Origin: Emergomyces orientalis
Lineage: Eukaryota; Ascomycota; Eurotiomycetes; Onygenales; Ajellomycetaceae
DNA length: 64,000 bases
Direction: 5' to 3'
NCBI GenBank assembly: GCA_002110485.1
Contig: MOWL01000090.1
Span: 682,001-746,000 of the forward strand
Part shown: positions 20,906-31,469 of the stretch, in pieces
Numbering within the stretch: position 1 is the stretch's first letter
Layout of the letters: every line of letters begins with the position of its first letter
Program-made: the position numbers and the translations under genes
The notes under the pieces: model-generated
The model's database searches: none
What the model was told of the DNA's origin: nothing
Seen by the model: the letters and a program-made list of their open reading frames with translations, nothing else

Positions 20906-21466
20906 ATTGTTGATTATAACCACCCCCAAGACTCCTACTATTCCTACTATCCTTGGCCCGTCGGGGCCCGGTAAACAGGCAAAAAAAAAAAAAAAAAACA
21001 ACGCAATAGGATGCCCCGATAACAGTCCAAGAGGTCCCTATCCAATTCAACTAACTCGAGGAAGAATGCCTGGTGAACGAGTTCAAAAAGGTCCGGGTCT
21101 AGAGGAAAGGAGGGAGTGAGTGAGTGGTAAGTCAGCGGATGGGCCTAGGAAGTGTGAATATATAAGTTATTATTATTTTTTTCCCCTTCTCCGCAGATCT
21201 ATAGAAAGTGCCTAAAAAATGCCAAGAAAATTATAGAGTCGATCTGCCTGGGTACCTGGGTAGTTTTGTGCCAGAGAGGGTATGAAGGAGGAAGAATCAA
21301 TTATAGGAAAGGGTTTAAAATACGCGTTCGGGCGAGATAATGTTTTCTGGTGAGCGGGGAGAGGCTAGGTAGGGGGGGAGGAGGGCATACCTGTGGAGAA
21401 AGGGAACGCGTCCAGAATCCGAAGTCCAGTATAAAAAAATAACGGAGAAGAGTGCTGAGTGCTGAT

Positions 21467-21655
21467 GGGGGGGGGGGGAGATATGGAGAGAAGAGATAGA
21501 GGGTTGGAAGTTGAAGATGTAGTTGAGATAAGAGGAGGAAGAGGACGAGGGTGGTGGTGGGAAGAAAAGGGGAGGAAGGACAAAAGAGAAGAAGTTTTGG
21601 CAGGACATGGAATGGGGAATGGGGAATGGGGAATGGGGATTTGGGGGGGGGGGGG
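21467..21655. repeat. G-rich tract: G12, GGGGAAT array, G13
   Basis: G12 at 21467-21478, four copies of a 7-bp AATGGGG unit at 21609-21638 and G13 at 21643-21655. All G-runs are on the + strand, the non-coding strand relative to ITC1, 560-750 bp upstream of its start. Confidence 0.85.
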
Positions 21656-21810
21656 ACAGGACAGGCAAGGGACGAGCAGAGAAGAGAAGAGAATGGGAGA
21701 GGGTAAAGTAAAAAAAAATAAAAAAAGGGTAATGAACAGCTAGGGGAGTAGGTTGGGTGCGGATTATTGGGGCGTCGGAGGGGGGAAATACATAGGGCGG
21801 CCCCCGCTGT

Positions 21811-21848
21811 GAGGGCTGTTGAGGGCTGTTGAGGGCTGGTGAGGGCTG
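21811..21848. repeat. Four tandem 10-bp GAGGGCTGTT-type units
   Basis: Units begin at 21811, 21821, 21831 and 21841; the third and fourth differ from the first two at one or two bases. Confidence 0.85.
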
Positions 21849-23470
21849 AGAGGGGGTCCCAAGCCCAATAAAACGCAGACCCGTGGGACAACCCCCCCCC
21901 CCCCTTTGCCGTTCTGGGAACTGCCGCTTCACGTCCACGGGGTCGAGGAGAGGGGGGGGTCTGGCAGGTTGTGGCGGGCGGAACAGGCCTGCGGACGAGA
22001 GATGGGGGAAATTGGTATTGGTATCAGCTGAGTTAGATAGAGGAAGGTCAGTAGTTACTGCAGGTATGTAAAGGGAGAAGCTATTTATATCTACTATGTT
22101 CATGTCTCTCTCTCACGCTCTGGCTGTTTGGGTGGTGCTTCTTCCCCGTCATGGTCAATCAATGCGCCAAAGCGGGAGAGGTAACTAGTAAAACTAATCT
22201 GTAAATCGATCTCTACGATGCTCCGTGAGGAACACGAGAACCTCGAGCAGAGATGCCTAACGGACACCGCATACACAGACTCATTGCTTTATCCATAAAT
22301 ATCTAGATTTATCTTTTCTTAGCCTCCATCTTCTCTACTTATTTTTTTAATTTTTTTTTTTAAAAATAAATACCCCAGTTTTCATAGTCCTTGACACATC
22401 CACCATATCCTCTCTCCCTGGTAGAAATTCCCATTTTGATGTTCCTCGTAATTTTCCTAGCGTACCGTACCGGTAAATCCTCAAGGAATAATAACAGCGG
22501 GCTTACCAGAACAAAACAAATGGTAGTTTGAGTTAGAACGAAACAAAAACGAAGCATAATGAGAGTTCCAAACTCCAACTCCTCAAAATCCCCCCCCCCC
22601 CAAACCACCAACCACCAACCCACCTGCTTGCTCCATCCTCAGCTGTTGCTTCTCCCACCGCCTCCACGCCCGACCCCGGCCCACTACAACCCCCCCCCCT
22701 ATCTACCCTCGTTCGACGCAGAATTGACAGCCCTTTTTCATGGCCCCATCTATGTCTCTATTTCTAACTGGTTTACTTTTAAATAACGCGAGAAATAAAA
22801 AAAAAGGGAAGGGGGGTCAACAATACCTCCCCCCGGTTCTCCATGCTCATACCGCACCACGCCCCTCGGGTTATCGGCTCCATATGCGGTATATCCCTCT
22901 TTTTTAAGCTGCGATGAGAGAGGGTGAACCCAAACGCATGGTGGTAAAGCGTGAATGTGCTCTTTTACTTCCTATTGAACTATTTAGCATATGGACCACA
23001 TTTTGCTATATGTTTAGTGTTCATTTTGCATTTCCCCCCCCTCCCCCTTTTATTTAATATTAAAACCTCTGCCTGCTTCAGAGGATGTGTATGATTTTGG
23101 TGTAAAGGATTTCGGAAATACGGATGAGCTTTTTTATCAACTACTCTTTAAAAGATGTCTCTATCACAAAGACGAACGACCGAGTTGCTTAGAAATAGCA
23201 ACATGATATGACTGTCTTTGCTTGAGGGGGAAGAAAAAGAAGAAAAAGAAAAAGAAAAGAAAAAGAAAAGAAAAATAGAGAAAGAAAAAAGGAGTCGCTT
23301 GCATGCGTATGATACTATAGCAGGTGGATAGTTAGAAACTAAGTCGAATCTTTTATTTATTTTGATCCTCGCAAAATCTCCCTCTCAAAATACCATTTTA
23401 CCATGTATATATATATATATATACAGCTCGGTCCTCCTCCCCTCCCAAAAAATCATTCCACCCCCTCCCT

Positions 23471-25584
23471 CTACGCAGTAAAATAAACAACCATAAACCC
23501 CACCCAACTCCCCACAACCCCCAACGCCGCATACGAACTCGTAAACATCAACGGCAAAAACTGATACCTGCCCCCCACACCACCAAACACCAACCCATGC
23601 ACAAACGAACAGTAAACAATCAACGGAATAGCCACACTATCATACAACATCGAAAACCGATCCAGCAAAAAAACCCTCGGCCGCACCGGCACCGGCGCCA
23701 GCCTCTCAAACGCAAACATAAACAACACAAGCCAGAAAATCGTATAGACGATCTTCACGGGAAATTCGGCGGCGGTATATAATAGCGGAAACAGGGAGAC
23801 ATGGCCGGCCACTGCTAAGGGGCGGAAGGCGCTGAAGTATCGTCGGTCCTTGAGCGCGAGGAGGCTGAACGGGATTATTATGAGGAGGATTGCCTTTTCG
23901 TGCACGTGCCAGCCGAAGAGGAAGGAGGCGTAGCCGCAGAGGGTTACGGCGCCGACGAAAGTGTCCCAGTCTGGTTGGAGCCAGAGTTTGGTTAGGCAGA
24001 GCTGGTTTTTTATTGGGGGTGTTAGCCACTTGGTGGGGGGTGGGAAAGAAAGGGAATGAAGTAGAAAGAGGGGGAGGGGGTATATATATATATTTTTACC
24101 AATTGGAAGAAAAGGGTTAGGGCGAAGGTGTGTTCTTTTGTCACTTCGGGAAGAACGGCGAAGGAGGTATCTCCCACCAGGCCCCTCGTGACACTGCCCA
24201 AGGCACTTGAATCGACTTTTAGCCCGAGAGATGGTGCGACTGCGTTGTGGAGGGAAAGTTTGTCAGCTATTATTATTGCTTTCTTGACCAGGTGCAAAAT
24301 GAAAGGGGACTCTTTTCATAGTCTAGGAGAAACCGGTGGGATAAAGATTACCTAAGATAAGCACCCGATCAACGAACGAGTACATAGCCCATACATTCGG
24401 CGCCCAGTACGCGTGGCACAGGCCACGAGAGAATGGAAACAACCGCTCCTTGAGTTGGCCGAGCTGGCCCCAATAAACAAAAGGCCCAAAAGCGACGCCA
24501 AACACGCTCAACACACCGACCCCAAGTTTGAAAATGTTAGCGAATCTGGGACGAAGGATGGATGATGACTTTGGATGTAGGCAATAGGCGCGGAGAAGGT
24601 AGACAAAATATGCCAGTGAGAGATAGAGGTATATATGTTTTAGGCAGAGGAGGATGGCAAATGCGATCCCGCTGTAGAGGAGTGTGGATTGCTTGCGGGC
24701 GAGTACGAGAGAGAGGATTAGAATCCCGTAGAGGAATCCGTTATATTGGAAATGGATGTGGTCGATGATTAGGAGGCCAGGGGATAGGAGGATGGAGAGT
24801 GCTGCTGCGTGGGCGAGCTGTTTACCACTCCCCATTGCCGCTGATTGGATATATCTGCGCATGTAATTCGCAAAGGATTAGAACTGACAGTCCCCCCCCC
24901 TTTTTTTTTTTTTTTCATATGACAAGGGCGCTGAAGGAGAAACACACCGATGAAGCGCAAATATAAGAACAAGCTCCAGCACAATAACGGAGAATCGCTG
25001 GAAGTAAACCGTCTCCCAGGTGTCATAGTTCAGATTGTCCAGTTTCAACATTTTTGGATCAACATGGACGGCCACTTGTGAAAGCAGCCATTCTAGCCCA
25101 CCGAATAATGGAGGGTAGTCAAGTGTCCATTCAGAAGTTTTCTAGATTCCCAGATGTTAGTTTCATATAAATACAATTGATGCACCGAATTTGATCGCAA
25201 TAAGATACAAAGTCAACAAAAGCAAAGTCAACAAAAGTCATAAACCAACAACCTTGCTTAAACATACCTCGTAGTACCACTTGTCCACAGGGAGAGAATG
25301 GGTTATCGCCAGCCAATTACGGTGGACTTCAAAATCAGTTGATTTACTATATATATAAGAAAAATATAGGAAAACACACGTAAAATCCGTTAGTTTGAGT
25401 TGCTTTCTTCTCATATGTTTCTGAATATTCACTTTTTTGTAATTGAATTATTATTATTATTATTATTAAATTTTTTTTTTTTTTTTTTTTGGCAGGCTTA
25501 AACGTACTATGCTGGGAAAAGGAGGACCTTCAACGCGGTAGCAACAATGGCGCATTGCGCCAACGAAGGGTAAAAGTCAGCCAT
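23471..25584 (-). CDS. ALG8: Dolichyl-P-Glc:Glc1Man9GlcNAc2-PP-dolichol alpha-1,3-glucosyltransferase ALG8
   Basis: Six exons: 25508-25584, 25268-25346, 24948-25141, 24352-24854, 24100-24239 and 23471-24001, giving 507 residues. The start MADFYPSLAQCAIVATALKV is recovered by splicing a Tyr codon onto KSTDFEVHRNWLAITHSLP. The conserved lumenal loop TSEWTLDYPPLFGGLEWLLS and HIHFQYNGFLYGILILSL are the ALG6/ALG8 family hallmarks, and many hydrophobic segments follow. The enzyme sits in the ER membrane and adds the second glucose to the lipid-linked N-glycan precursor (family knowledge). ALG8 rather than ALG6 is inferred from overall resemblance. Donors of introns 4 and 5 (GTAATC, GTAAAA) are weak but keep frame. 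Intron 1 contains a T-rich run (about 25468-25490). A copia element sits 305 bp upstream of the start. Confidence 0.92.
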
Positions 25585-25889
25585 AGGACATGATGTTGAG
25601 CAGTTCCCGGCAAGATTAATACGCAAAGAGCTGGAGAATAAAGAATAAATTTAGAGCCCCAATCCCGTCACTCCTGTGGGTTAAGATCACGCCAAATTGA
25701 AGCTCCGTATCATTGACCGGGCTGCAGCGCAATTTTCGATGGTTGAAGTTGAAGTTGGACCTTAGGATGTTTGTTTTGTTTGACAAGTGTTTTGAGAGCA
25801 AAACGACGAAGGTCACATGATGTCGCTCTGTCTAAGGGAGAATGGATGTGGTTCGTTGATTATGAGAGCTAAACTCACGAGCTCAGATA
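25585..25889 (-). promoter_or_regulatory. Remaining ALG8-proximal promoter
   Basis: 305 bp between the ALG8 ATG and the retrotransposon. It ends with the target-site copy AGATA at 25885-25889. It was once continuous with 30872-31469, upstream of the lectin gene. No factor site was recognised. Confidence 0.5.
25885..25889. repeat. Target-site duplication, left copy (AGATA)
   Basis: AGATA directly abuts the left LTR and is repeated at 30867-30871 right after the right LTR. A 5-bp duplication is typical of Ty1/copia integrases. Confidence 0.88.
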
Positions 25890-25991
25890 TCATAGAGTGC
25901 ATCAAGCCTATCATATTGAACTACCTAACTAGCTAAAATATATATGTGTGTGTGGGGCATGTGACCCGGGTAGCCCTAGTATCACCTAACA
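25890..25991 (-). repeat. Left LTR (3' LTR of the element), 102 bp
   Basis: Begins TCATAGAGTGCATC and ends ATCACCTAACA on +; reads TGTTAGG..CTATGA in the element's direction. No difference from the right copy was seen by eye. It contains a TATATATGTG stretch that could supply promoter or polyadenylation signals. Confidence 0.93.
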
Positions 25992-25998
25992 CCCCCCC
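25992..25998 (-). other. Polypurine tract
   Basis: Seven C on +, so GGGGGGG on the coding strand, directly adjoining the 3' LTR (ATGGGGGGG then TGTTAGG). This is the expected place for the plus-strand primer of reverse transcription. Confidence 0.8.
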
Positions 25999-26091
25999 AT
26001 GCTAGGGCGCCCCAGGAGCACGCACACAGGCCACGCCATAGGCATCAAAAATCAAAATAGCAGCTAAGTACAAAACTTTTAGTTAAATCCA

Positions 26092-29000
26092 TTAAGCAGA
26101 TCCCCCCGAACCAATCAAGCCAAGATTAGCCACAAAAGCATTGAATGCGGGCCTAGGCAGCGCCTTCGTAAAACCATCCGCCTTATTCTCCGTTGAGCTG
26201 ACGTGCCGAATAAGGAGCTCCTTTTTAGCCACTAGATCGCGTAATATATGGTAGCGGACTTCAATATGCCTCGAGCGCTTAGTTAAAGACTCGCCGTTAG
26301 CTAGATCAATGGCACCTTTATTATCAATATGCAGATTATTGGAAAGAACATAGCCATCCGCATTCTCAAGCAGTCCCGCATCATGCAGCATATCTTTAAG
26401 CCAAATCAGCTCGCACGCAGCTTCGCTAGCAGCAATATACTCAGCTTCAGTTGTGGACTTCGCCGTAGAGATCTGCCGCTGCGAACGCCATGATACGGGA
26501 GCTCCATTGATCATTATAATATAGCCCGTAGTCGATTTATATTGGGGGTCTGCACCCGCCCAATCTGAATCCGCGTAGGCCATGGGAGCCAGCCCTTCGT
26601 CCCCTATATTCCTCTTATACAGAATGCCCGTAGTCCTAGTCTTCTTCATATAGCGGAGAACATGCTTCAAAGCAGCCCAGCACTCCTTATTTGGGCGAGA
26701 ATTGAATCGCGATAAATAATTTACCGCGAACATTATATCCGGTCTGGTGCTTGTAACCAGATATTGAAGAGACCCAAGCCCTTGACGATATCGCGTAGCC
26801 GTAAAATCATCATCAAGGCCCTTATCCTCATCCGGCGAGAACTGGAGCTTTGTGCCAGCATTCATGGGGGTTGGTGCCGGATTGATTGCAGTCATGCCAA
26901 AATCATCAAGGATCTCATCAATATAGCGTGTTTGCGTGACCAGTAAATCACCATTACGGCCCGCAATTTCCATACCTAAGTATGGCTTATCATCGTCGAT
27001 TCTTTTGGTGTCAAAACGCTTCGCAATCTCATCGAGAACCCAGTCAATATCATGCTCATTGGGCCCCGTAACGCGGCAGTCATCAACGTGCAGCGTCAAA
27101 TACACCTTACGGATGGGGTGATATAGGAATCCGCCGTCATACGGTGATATGCGGAAACCAATCGAAGTGAGATGCTCAGTGGCAAGAAAATACCACGTCC
27201 TCGCAGCTTGCTTCAGCCCATACAGGCTCTGGCGAACCAGGCCAACTAGATTGCCCCTGCCATGTTTTATGCCCGTCGGGAGCTGCATATAGATCATTTC
27301 TTCCTGTGGCAGCACGCCATTAAGGAATGCAGACACGTAATCAATTGCCTTCGATTTCCATCCCCTAGCCGTAGAGATCGCGAATAGGCTTCTGGTTGTA
27401 GGACCAGAGACAACGGCAGCGTAAGACTTCGTATAATGGACGCCTCGCTGCTGAAGGAATCCGCGAACCACCCATCGTGCGCGAAAGCGGATGGTTTCTC
27501 CCTTATTATTTAATTTGCGGTCATATACCCATTTACCCGTAAGAACATCCATATCCGGGGACCGCTCAGTAATAACATATGTTTTCTTTTGATTGAACAT
27601 ATCGACCTCCTTCCTCATTGCTTCGAGCCAATGATGCCAATCAGGGCTCCGTCGAGCCTCCGCTAAGGTCGTGGGACGGTCCGTAAGGGTACTAAGCACG
27701 GGCTCATCACCATTATCATTAGCATGCTCGTCAGACTCATTAAGGAGATCAACATCACTGTTTATAAGATAGGTAGGCTCAATGGCCTCCTCCAGATCCC
27801 CATTGACAAGCATCTTCATGATGTGCGGCCGCTCCCTTGCCAGGCGCCGCAGGAGACAGTGCTGCCATCCATCCGCAGGATTCAAAACATCGAGCTCATC
27901 CGGTATGTTATTTGGCTCATGAGGAGCCGGAAGAGCGGCATTAATGAATGACACGTCCTCCACGAGAGCTTCATCAAAAACCACATCTCGTGCTATCTCC
28001 AACCTGCGTGCATCAGGGTCCCATATGCGAACTTGATGAAGGCCCTGATAACCCACAAAGATCCATTCTTTCCCATCCGTTCTATCCGCAAGCTTATTAG
28101 TAACTCGCAGATCCTTCTTGTAGACCTTGCAGCCCCATCTATGCAGCCAATTCGCCGTGGGCTGCACCCCCATCCATGCTTCAAAGGGGGTCAGCGGAGA
28201 CCCCTCCTTGCACCCGTAAAGCTTCGTAGAGGTGGGAGACATATTGATCAACATAACGGCAGCCTGCATGGCCTCACCCCATAGGTCCCTAGGCTGCCCG
28301 CTATCGAATAGCAAGCTCCTAGTTCTTTCGATTATTATGCGGTTCGCACGTTCCGCTGGACCATTTGATTGTGGGGTATATGGCGTAGTCGTCTCATAGG
28401 CAATGCCTCGCTGTTTACAAAAAGCTTTTAATTCATCGCTCTTGAATTCTCCACCACCATCCCAGTGCAAGGAGCCCACGCATCGCTGCGCAGTGGTCTC
28501 AATCATTGTTATAAAATCCCGTAGTTTCGCGGTTGCTTCACCCTTGGTGGCCATTAAAATGGCCCACCGATATCTCGTGGCATCGTCCGTAATACTCATC
28601 CAATAATCAGCCCCCCCATACGTGGGAACGCCATCCTCATTGAATAAGGTACGCCCACCGCCCGCAAGATCAATAAATAATCGTGCAGCAGGCTTCACTT
28701 TTCTAATCATGGGCTCAAAAGCAGGACGAGCCATCTTAGCCTGCACGCAGGTTTTACAAAAAGGCAGAGCCTTGGAGCCTTTAATCCTCATCCCCATGCG
28801 CGGATCCGCGGCCATCTTCGCTATATCCATGTGGTTAAGATGACCCAGCTTCAAATGCCATTGCAGCATCGTGAGCTCTACTGGTTTTATATTCATTGAT
28901 GGCAGAGCCAATAGCGAGTCATCCACAGCATTTACGGGCCGAAAATCACCATTAGGCATGGCGAATTGAATCAAATCTCGGATTTGCGGAGGCTTTTCAA

Positions 29001-30690
29001 TGACATAGATATCTTTCTCATTCAAAACAGCAGTGAAGCTGACCATTCGATCGGGAGAGGTCATAATAATCGAGTGAGCTTCTCCATATGCCAATTGCTT
29101 GAACGTATAGCCCTTGCGGACTAATTTGCCAAAGCTCACGATATTTGCTTCTAATTCGGGGGCAAATCGCACACCTTCCAGGCACACATCCGCCCCATCA
29201 ACCGCCAGTTCAACCGTACCAACGGCCGCAGCTGGAACAATGGTCCCATCCGCCATTTTCAATTTAACATTGGAGCTCATTGAATGGCATTTAACAAGCT
29301 CCTTGCGTGGTGTTGCGTGAGCGCCAGACCCCGAGTCCAGAACCCACTCATCCGCAATATCATCATCACGGACGATTTCACGAGCATGGAACACCTTCTC
29401 AACCGTACTGTGTACAGGAGCAGAGCCGTCATCGGGGCTCTTGGAAGAATCCTCATTATTGGCCTTCTTCTTATCCTTCTTGGTGCCACCACGCCTTTTT
29501 CCATTAGAATAACCTGACGGACGCTTCTCTGGGTGCTTTTTCCAACAGCTCTCCTCATTATGGCCCACAATCCCGCAATGTGAGCATTTTGGCCTGCCTG
29601 ATGCAGATGGAGCAGGGCTCTCACCCGCATCATCCATACTGCTCGCATTATTTACGGGCGCCTTTGTGTTCTTTGAAGAAGAGGAACTGCCGCCAGAGGG
29701 CAATCGAAGCAGAATATCACGGCATAGACCCACAAAATCATCCTCCAGGAGAGTATCTTCACCACTCTTTTCAATATCATCCATCCTATTTCGTATGAGA
29801 TTGGCCCATCTACTGTGAATCCCCGCAAGCAATCGATCAAAGAAGACGGAATCCGGCATATAAAAATCTAATCGCTTATATTCAGTTCGTACGGCTAAGA
29901 GACGCTCAATAAACGCACGATCCGACCCGCAAGACTCAGCCGTCATACCCAGGAACTCATTGAAAAGACGAAACCGGCGAACTACGCGGCGTTCAGCGAA
30001 GTTCTCCTCTACTATGGACCACAGCATATAGGCAGACAATTGATTCTCCTTCGGTATAGTAAAATGAGTTCTAGCCTGTGCGGAAATCGCTGACCACATA
30101 TAATTACGCAGCCAGCTATTCCGCTCCCTCCAGAGCTTCGCAACGTCCTCACTGACCCCCTCAGGCGGGGCCAGCTCCTTATTTAACAAAATATCATCTG
30201 TTTCTGAATCCTTCGCCGCGAGAAGAACCTCATCCCTCCACATGGGATAGTTCATGGAGCCCAGCAGCAGAACTGGCTTTTCAAGAAGCTTAACTGTAAG
30301 TCGAAACTCCTTAATGGCCTTCAAATAAGCCGTCATATTGGCGCCTGCGAGCTCCCCCGCACCAGCACCAGCCTTAATCCGCGCTGTTTCATTCTCCAAC
30401 CTCGCAATCTCCAACCTCGCCCGGGTCTCAGCGCTCAAGGAGTCATCATGCTCAACCTGAGCCTCCTGGGTGGGTTCATCGCGATCTGAGCCCGTATCCG
30501 ACATATCCGACATTGGATCTTCGAAATCAGCACTTGACTCCTCCGAAGGAGCTCTTGCGGGCAATTTACGGGCTGTAATGGGGGTTGGAAAGGGCTCGTT
30601 TTCAATATTCTCCGGCGTACGTTCCGCTCGCCTAGTCGGCTTATTTTCCCTCGTAAGATCAGGACTGTTGCCTGACCGTAAGTTCACCAT
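26092..30690 (-). CDS. Copia-type gag-pol polyprotein
   Basis: One frame of 1532 residues from ATG 30690. Gag carries a zinc knuckle CSHCGIVGHNEESC (about 367-380, CX2CX4HX4C). The protease has VLDSGSGAHATP (about 448-459). The integrase has the pre-integrase motif WHLKLGHLNHMDIAKMA, then DLAGGG (about 672), HWDGGGEF (about 743) and GPAERANR (about 780), supplying the D, D, E catalytic triad. The reverse transcriptase contains LYGLKQAARTWY and the active-site segment LHVDDC (about 1201). RNase H has YADSDWAG (about 1370), then STTEAEYIAASEA. All key residues seen are intact and there is no frameshift between gag and pol, so the whole product would be made as one polyprotein. Autonomous mobility is likely, but this is an inference. 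Confidence 0.95.
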   Translation of the reverse strand: MVNLRSGNSPDLTRENKPTRRAERTPENIENEPFPTPITARKLPARAPSEESSADFEDPMSDMSDTGSDRDEPTQEAQVEHDDSLSAETRARLEIARLENETARIKAGAGAGELAGANMTAYLKAIKEFRLTVKLLEKPVLLLGSMNYPMWRDEVLLAAKDSETDDILLNKELAPPEGVSEDVAKLWRERNSWLRNYMWSAISAQARTHFTIPKENQLSAYMLWSIVEENFAERRVVRRFRLFNEFLGMTAESCGSDRAFIERLLAVRTEYKRLDFYMPDSVFFDRLLAGIHSRWANLIRNRMDDIEKSGEDTLLEDDFVGLCRDILLRLPSGGSSSSSKNTKAPVNNASSMDDAGESPAPSASGRPKCSHCGIVGHNEESCWKKHPEKRPSGYSNGKRRGGTKKDKKKANNEDSSKSPDDGSAPVHSTVEKVFHAREIVRDDDIADEWVLDSGSGAHATPRKELVKCHSMSSNVKLKMADGTIVPAAAVGTVELAVDGADVCLEGVRFAPELEANIVSFGKLVRKGYTFKQLAYGEAHSIIMTSPDRMVSFTAVLNEKDIYVIEKPPQIRDLIQFAMPNGDFRPVNAVDDSLLALPSMNIKPVELTMLQWHLKLGHLNHMDIAKMAADPRMGMRIKGSKALPFCKTCVQAKMARPAFEPMIRKVKPAARLFIDLAGGGRTLFNEDGVPTYGGADYWMSITDDATRYRWAILMATKGEATAKLRDFITMIETTAQRCVGSLHWDGGGEFKSDELKAFCKQRGIAYETTTPYTPQSNGPAERANRIIIERTRSLLFDSGQPRDLWGEAMQAAVMLINMSPTSTKLYGCKEGSPLTPFEAWMGVQPTANWLHRWGCKVYKKDLRVTNKLADRTDGKEWIFVGYQGLHQVRIWDPDARRLEIARDVVFDEALVEDVSFINAALPAPHEPNNIPDELDVLNPADGWQHCLLRRLARERPHIMKMLVNGDLEEAIEPTYLINSDVDLLNESDEHANDNGDEPVLSTLTDRPTTLAEARRSPDWHHWLEAMRKEVDMFNQKKTYVITERSPDMDVLTGKWVYDRKLNNKGETIRFRARWVVRGFLQQRGVHYTKSYAAVVSGPTTRSLFAISTARGWKSKAIDYVSAFLNGVLPQEEMIYMQLPTGIKHGRGNLVGLVRQSLYGLKQAARTWYFLATEHLTSIGFRISPYDGGFLYHPIRKVYLTLHVDDCRVTGPNEHDIDWVLDEIAKRFDTKRIDDDKPYLGMEIAGRNGDLLVTQTRYIDEILDDFGMTAINPAPTPMNAGTKLQFSPDEDKGLDDDFTATRYRQGLGSLQYLVTSTRPDIMFAVNYLSRFNSRPNKECWAALKHVLRYMKKTRTTGILYKRNIGDEGLAPMAYADSDWAGADPQYKSTTGYIIMINGAPVSWRSQRQISTAKSTTEAEYIAASEAACELIWLKDMLHDAGLLENADGYVLSNNLHIDNKGAIDLANGESLTKRSRHIEVRYHILRDLVAKKELLIRHVSSTENKADGFTKALPRPAFNAFVANLGLIGSGGSA

Positions 30691-30749
30691 GAGAGGCAAG
30701 AACTAGCTGTATAAGAGAAATAGATAGCAGTAACGCAGCGTATTAAACA

Positions 30750-30764
30750 GAGGGCCTCATAACC
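30750..30764 (-). other. Primer-binding site, half-tRNA-Met type (probable)
   Basis: Starting right after the 5' LTR, the coding strand reads GGTTATGAGGCCC. GGTTATGAG is complementary to the CUCAUAACC anticodon loop of fungal initiator tRNA-Met. Priming from the 5' half of that tRNA, as in Drosophila copia, is known for the superfamily. One extra base is needed to continue the pairing into the stem. Confidence 0.6.
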
Positions 30765-30866
30765 TCATAGAGTGCATCAAGCCTATCATATTGAACTACC
30801 TAACTAGCTAAAATATATATGTGTGTGTGGGGCATGTGACCCGGGTAGCCCTAGTATCACCTAACA
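30765..30866 (-). repeat. Right LTR (5' LTR of the element), 102 bp
   Basis: Same 102 bases as 25890-25991. It would hold the promoter for the element's transcript, reading leftward away from the lectin gene and toward ALG8. Confidence 0.93.
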
Positions 30867-30871
30867 AGATA
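30867..30871. repeat. Target-site duplication, right copy (AGATA)
   Basis: Matches 25885-25889 and directly follows the right LTR. Confidence 0.88.
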
Positions 30872-31469
30872 TTGTGGGATGGTTCACGTGGTAGGGCTAG
30901 TGTAGGTAGAATCACCAACATTACCCCTGTTACATCTTGGCATGTTTTGGTTGTTTGTTTGCTGTCAAAACATCAGCCCCCTGCGCCTTTGCCGGTCTGA
31001 GGACAAGCTGTCCGAAATAAAGCAATGCTGCAGAATTGCTGAATATATTTCCTCTGAACACACGCGCCCAATAAGGAAAACAAATTAGACGGTAAATGAA
31101 CTTAAGCTAGCAATTTCGGTTAGATCTGATCATACATTGATTTTACAAGTGGAAGAGAAAAAAAAAAGCATATTATTCTCCGTTCTCTGAGGTTGGGTTA
31201 CCACACAGGCCGCACATCAACCATAGAATCCCAGATATCCCAGATATCCCAGATCCCGCGAATGCTTATCTCGCTCTGAAATTTGAAGCTTCCCAAGCTT
31301 TTGCAGATATTAACTCAGGTTTATTGCTGTGAGGGGCGGGGATAAGAGGACTGCTGGGGCAGGATTGGGACTATTTTTTTTCCGTTCTTGTCATAGCATT
31401 TCCCACGCTTGCATTGACCGCGTGCGGAGGAAATATCTAATAATATCATACCCGCTCCGTGCATTCACA
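30872..31469 (+). promoter_or_regulatory. Lectin-side promoter fragment
   Basis: 598 bp between the retrotransposon and the lectin ATG. It contains GTTCACGTGGTAG (about 30890) and a short tandem CCCAGATAT repeat (31230-31256, about two and a half units). Before the insertion it was joined to the 305 bp upstream of ALG8. Confidence 0.5.

Larger units (their letters stand above)
20906..23470. other. 2.5-kb intergenic region between ITC1 start and ALG8 stop
   Basis: Holds the ITC1 promoter and leader and the ALG8 3' side. Notable are G-runs with a GGGGAAT array and a GAGGGCTG array (listed separately), a C13 run at 21892-21904, an MCB-type ACGCGT at 21406-21411, purine tracts at about 23230-23290 and a TA repeat at 23406-23423. 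The long proline-rich antisense frame across 21315-22103 looks like a by-product of the G-rich repeats. Confidence 0.6.
25890..30866 (-). mobile_element. Ty1/copia LTR retrotransposon, complete, 4977 bp
   Basis: Bounded by two 102-bp direct repeats that look identical base for base and by the 5-bp duplication AGATA. Internally, in the coding direction, it has a primer-binding-like site just after the right LTR, one open gag-pol frame, and a G7 polypurine tract just before the left LTR. Domain order protease-integrase-RT-RNase H assigns it to Ty1/copia (family knowledge). Identical LTRs and an unbroken frame indicate a recent insertion and a possibly active copy (inference). The LTR is short for the superfamily. 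In the coding direction it begins TGTTAGG and ends CTATGA, so the usual terminal CA is absent. Confidence 0.95.

Noticed and set aside
21315..22103. Proline-rich 262-residue frame on the minus strand
   Set aside because: It reads through G/C homopolymers and tandem repeats, shows no domain, and overlaps the ITC1 upstream region; most likely a by-product of composition.
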